A stretch of DNA of 64,000 nucleotides, from contig CM070622.1 of assembly GCA_036346255.1 (NCBI GenBank), positions 26,438,751 through 26,502,750 on the forward strand. Direction: 5' to 3'. Below the pieces are notes generated by a model. The model had not been told where the DNA came from, did no database searches, and was given only the letters and a program-made list of their open reading frames with translations. The translations under genes and the position numbers were made by a program. This document shows, piece after piece, positions 60,257 through 64,000 of the stretch; within the stretch, counting starts at the first letter, position 1, and each line of letters opens with the position of its first letter. Source of the stretch: Ampelocalamus luodianensis. Lineage: Eukaryota; Streptophyta; Magnoliopsida; Poales; Poaceae.

Positions 60257-62110
60257 ATGGCTCACGGATCGGACTGGAGTTTCGCTCTCTTGGAAGAGCG
60301 CATCGACCGGCTACATCGCGCGTCGCGTCGTGTCCCTCATCCTGCGGGTGCGGCTGACGCGACTGTGTTGGGGGTGATCCGCACGCGGACACCTCGGGTG
60401 GCCTGGAGGCTAGACGCACGCTGGACAGCCAGGTTAGCATTCGTTGGCACTATTTTATCACCAAACGCACTTCTCGTACTAACCTTTTGTTGTTTTGCAG
60501 CTCAGTGCGGCCGGTTTACTCCCACTCGCCCGGATGGTGCAGGCCACGGACGAGGCGAGCAGGCAACACCGCGGGTGACGACGACGACGCAGACGTCCAT
60601 GCCGGACGAGCGGTCGGCGCTTCCCATTCGGCCGGTCCTTGTTGCGGCTCTTGTGGGCCGGTGGCGGCCGGAGACTCACACGTTCCATCTTCCGTTCGGG
60701 GAGATGACCCTACTCTGGGGCGTCTCCATGCTACTTGGCCTCCTGTCGCGGGAGGTGCCGCTCCCGCAGAGCCTCGGGCGGCGTCGGGACGTGCAGGTAG
60801 GTTTGGAGTCCTTCCGCTGCGCCGCGACCAGTACTACATCTTCCCGGAGACACAGAGGCACGGCCCGTCCTTACGGTGGTATCGCGATTCGAGTGCGTGT
60901 TCGACCATGTTCGCGTTCGCACGTCTGCGCTATCTTTTTGTAATGCGATCTTACTTTCTTTTGGTTGTACGGCTCGGCGGATGGACCTGCCGCGGACGAC
61001 GGCGAGTGTCACGCCACATGGAGGCATACTTGCTCTGGCTATTCGGGTGGGTCCTATTCACCACCACCACGGCGACACCGTCGACGCGGCTCATGCGTAT
61101 GCGGGGCCATCGCCACGGAGGGCCTCGCGGTCGGCTAGGGTTGGTGTACTTGCCGCCACCTATCGCGGGTTGTGCGACTCGTGCCGGGGCGGCGAACTCC
61201 GTCCTCACGGGTGTCCTCTCTGCTGCGATTGTGGTCGTTCGGCGCTTTAGCCTCGGGCGACCCTTGTTGAGCAACGACTCTCCCTACAGGCGGGAGATGT
61301 ACTTGGCGAGGTTGATCGGCGACTATGGGCTCGCTTTGGTGTCGACGACGGTGCGTATTATTTTGTGTGACTTATTTTTAATATCATCGATCGTTCAATC
61401 TAATACGCCGTGTTGTGTTCCTCGCAGTGCGGTTTGCGCGCGTCACGGTGACACGTCGCGTCTGGAGCGTTCGTGGAGTCGTATTCGGCCGGTGGCGGAC
61501 GGCGTTCGTTGGCGACCATACTCCCTGCGAGTTAGCTGCCCGCGCTCCTCACGGGCTTTCCTCGCTGTGCTGCGCGATCGCAACCATCGGCTCACCGCGA
61601 GGTGCTCGTCTTCGGCGTCTTCGTTGAGGACTCGCGGCACATCGCGTGATGCGGCGATTCGGCCTCTGGCGGAGGTTCGATGCCGATTCGGCGCGATGCA
61701 AGCGGCGTGCACGCGTGAGTAATCGACAAACATCCCGATTATTTCTTTGTCGCCTAATACGCATGACTTCTAATTACATGTTACGTCTTGCGAGTTGATG
61801 GAAGGATGAGCATTGGGTGGACCGGTGGGGCGGCGCACTAGATGGCCGTGTGCGGGAGGACACGCCTTACGACCCTCGACCTACGGCCGCGTACCTCCGT
61901 GATGCGCTCTCGGTTACGCACTGAGCTCGTACTTGCTGCGATGCGCCGCACCACGTGTCCGGCAGACCGAAGACACATACCCTATGCATTTGCGCGGGAT
62001 GTCCATAGCGTGGTACGTTACATCCTACTTCCAATACTTGATTCGGCCTCTGCTATTACATATTTCACGAGTCTTGTTTTCGATGTAGGCGAGCATCGCC
62101 GCAGAGATTA
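60257..62110 (+). pseudogene. Plant mobile domain (PMD) gene of the Mutator-like element, degenerate
   Basis: The ATG at 60257 starts MAHGSDWSFALLEER. A GT...AG intron is likely at about 60433-60500, the exon after it giving GLLPLARMVQATDE. The domain core WRPETHTFHLPFGEMT lies at about 60665-60710. MEAYLLWLFGWVLF is at 61018-61060 and VLAATYRGLCDSC at about 61145-61185, each in a different frame, followed by PMD C-terminal-like pieces to about 62110. Its order and motifs match the minus-strand copy at 1-1976. It starts 254 bp after the transposase stop on the same strand. The frame breaks mean it is a pseudogene unless the sequence has errors. Confidence 0.75.
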
Positions 62111-62114
62111 CTGA

Positions 62115-63139
62115 CGGGCCCATCGGTCATGGGTTGAGAGGTTATCGGGCGGTGTCGAGCACACGCGAGAGCGGTCGGATGGTGCGTCGTGTGGCCGATC
62201 AAGCGCCACGTATTTCGGCTTTGTTGTCGTCGTCGAGGCTACGAGAGTTGATACGGCGGGTTGCACGTCGGCGATCCCACGTCCGTGTCGCCGTCGTGCC
62301 GTCCGACGCGAGCCGCCAGACGAGAGGGTCGGCTAGACCACGTCCGGCAAACGCATACAGCGAGGTCGGATGCTCGGCGAACCACCCGCCGAGGCTCGAG
62401 GAGGCTGGAGGTTCCGCTGGCACAACCGTGCACCGCGGCGCCGCACTCGTTGGTCCTCCACAATCCTTTGCCTTCCACACTCGGTACACACGGCGTGCGG
62501 CGTGCCATACTACCCTACGGGCGCCAGCGCGCGCGTTATGGCGGTAGGCGAGTACGTAACATCTCCGTTTCTCGGCGCCATCGTGTTTTGTTAATTGACT
62601 AACAATACTTTCTTGTGTAGGTCGATTCCCTATGACGGAGGGTCCTCTCGAGCTTGCGAAGCCCACGACTTCTTGGTGGGCGACTACCGCACTGAGCCCA
62701 CTCGGTGAGGTTCTCTGCGTCACGACTTGCCACATCTGCGCCATTACCCACCACAGCGGCCACCTGTCCACCCTTCGCCTCTCGGTCCTCGTCGGACGGG
62801 GCTCGCACCGTCTTACCACAGCCGGGGCCGAGGCCCGACACTCGGCGCGAGAGGAGGGCCCAGCGAGCCGTAGGGGGAGGCGTGGGGTGGAGCGGCAGTG
62901 GTGATGGAGGAGATGGTGGGAGTGCGGTTGGCGGGGCCTAGTAGGGGCTACTAGGGGAGGGGATGCTACGGTACATTTGTTCGTTATGTCATACTTACAT
63001 TTTGCACTTCATATGTGATGCATGTAATACTTTTACGTATGTGATGCATGTCATACTTTTGCGTACGTGATGCATGTAATACTTTCGCGTTTCACTACCC
63101 ACTCGTTCATACAACACGTGTTCGTCAAATGCTTTTTCT
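62115..63139. other. Decayed transposon interior, nothing recognised
   Basis: ORFs on both strands (62134-62547 +, 62199-62819 -) overlap in GC-rich DNA. They may be the end of the PMD gene or a spacer. The 62990-63090 part repeats TGTGATGCATGTMATACTTT about three times. Confidence 0.4.
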
Positions 63140-63505
63140 TGGCGACGTGACGACTAACTTTGCTTTTCGCACAATGTGACCAAACGAGCACTGTTTTTAC
63201 GGGCGGTGTGACCAAATGAGCTGCTTTTACGGATGGTGTGACCAAGCGAGCACGCTTTTACGCGCGGTGTGACGGGCGGCGCGAGATATTCAATCGAGGC
63301 ATGACCCGATGAGATAGCTTTATCGGGGCGATGTAACCCGACGAGCGGCTTTCTCGAGGACATAACGAGACGAGGTAGCTTTTGGGCGATGTAACCCGAC
63401 GACCACTTTTCTTAGGAGATGACCATACGGGTAGCTTTTGGACGATGTGACCCAACGAGCGGCTTTTACGAGCCCGGCTACCACTCCTCATTGTACCTAT
63501 AAATA
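63140..63505 (+). promoter_or_regulatory. ~30-bp minisatellite ending at a TATA box
   Basis: About eleven diverged units of 27-34 bp follow the pattern TGTGACCAAACGAGC..GCTTTTACGGGCGG. They stop about 20 bp before a good TATA box, TATAAATA, at 63498-63505. An ATG follows 49 bp later, which suggests a third promoter in the element. Confidence 0.7.
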
Positions 63506-63553
63506 CAGGGCAACTCATCCAAGAGCTCCACACCGCACCACCAAGTAGAAAAC

Positions 63554-63643
63554 ATGGACAAGGAGAAGGAATGGGAGAAAATCCGCAAACTTTTGAAGGA
63601 TGGGTGTCTCCCCATGAGACCGCGCTTCGCAATCGTCCGCTAG
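63554..63643 (+). CDS. Short ORF after the TATA box, unknown (29 aa, possible broken first exon)
   Basis: It starts MDKEKEWEKIRKLLKDG and ends at TAG 63641-63643. The charged, helical composition looks protein-like. In another frame coding-like sequence continues (SHTKLFELVDVGKSP near 63656-63700, then CPNYAADYNDEQPC near 63863-63905), so this may be the start of a longer broken gene that leaves the window. I do not recognise the family. Confidence 0.35.
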   Translation: MDKEKEWEKIRKLLKDGCLPMRPRFAIVR

Positions 63644-64000
63644 CTTGCCAGACCTTTCACACACCAAACTTTTCGAACTAGTGGATGTCGGGAAGTCGCC
63701 TCGTAGTTCGCCCAATGATTCGAGGTTGAGTGCGACCCCGCCAATGCCCGGGCGCCCTCGGAAGGGCCACCGATAGGGTGGCGCCACCCTATCTTTGGTC
63801 TTGGGGCGCTGTAAGTCGTCAAATCAGCCGATGAGTGGACCATTGGCGGCGCTATTGGTGCTTTGCCCAAACTACGCCGCGGACTACAACGACGAGCAAC
63901 CGTGTGAAACCATATCTCGGGGTACAATGCTCTTTTTCCTTGCGTAACGGCGTAACGAACTATCTTCACCTATTGCGGTCTCCACCACCCCTATCGACTT

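Larger units (their letters stand above)
56540..64000 (+). mobile_element. Large degenerate Mutator-like element with transposase and PMD genes
   Basis: A mudrA-type transposase gene (56959-60003) is followed on the same strand by a plant-mobile-domain gene (60257-62110) and possibly a third unit (63500 onward). The left end lies near 56540-56630, before a repeat array; the right end is beyond the window. I could not confirm terminal inverted repeats. The co-occurrence of MULE transposase and PMD genes is known in plants, so the grouping rests on order, strand and spacing. Confidence 0.65.

Noticed and set aside
63051..63969. Minus-strand ORFs over the right-end minisatellite and beyond
   Set aside because: Those in 63140-63480 read through tandem repeats. 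The others overlap a plus-strand TATA/ATG arrangement and have no motif.

Overview
The window is plant nuclear DNA, almost certainly from a grass (Poaceae). The evidence is intron-rich genes with plant-type products (a chloroplast lumen protein, a plant S6 kinase, eIF2 beta), nested LTR retrotransposons, Mutator/hAT/Harbinger-type DNA transposons carrying plant-mobile-domain genes, and a plastid DNA fragment inside an intron. I cannot name the species. From memory, unchecked, eIF2 beta, PSB27 and S6K also lie close together on rice chromosome 3.

Only about 31.2-46 kb is a gene island, with three recognisable host genes: eIF2 beta (+, 31512-35765, nine coding exons, one base missing in exon 6), PSB27-1 (+, 36363-36881, intronless) and a plant S6 kinase (-, coding 41970-43918, with a long intron-containing leader and a 63-codon uORF). 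The gaps hold a Tourist-like MITE (37173-37391), a hAT-like element (38178-39179), an LTR remnant (about 39230-41140) and a MITE just upstream of the S6K leader.

Left of the island (1-31 kb) is almost all repeats. A minus-strand plant-mobile-domain (PMD) gene fragment (1-1976) is followed by a GC-rich repeat block. Then comes a decayed copia element on the minus strand (about 3.6-20.6 kb). It is split by a gene-less LTR-type element (7182-18488, TSD TCGGG), which is itself split by a Ty3/gypsy element (10721-17329). The gypsy copy is circularly permuted: the C-terminal end of pol comes first, then LTR, primer binding site, gag, pol cut off inside integrase, and a second LTR. A 5.3-kb solo LTR with perfect TSD TGAAG lies at 23855-29192 and contains minisatellites.

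Right of the island are a Stowaway-like MITE, a Harbinger-like element (48102-49556), a hAT-TTF fragment and a roughly 239-bp fold-back element split by a 4.1-kb solo LTR (51909-56051, TSD TTATT). Last is a large decayed Mutator-like element (about 56.6 kb to the window end) with a transposase gene, a PMD gene and perhaps a third transcription unit. Minisatellite arrays sit directly upstream of two of its TATA boxes.

The genes do not form a pathway cluster. eIF2 beta and S6K both act in cytosolic translation, and PSB27 acts in photosystem II assembly and repair. The main interest is structural: the permuted gypsy copy, the frame-exact nesting, the split fold-back, the plastid insert in an intron, the eIF2 beta frameshift and the S6K leader.
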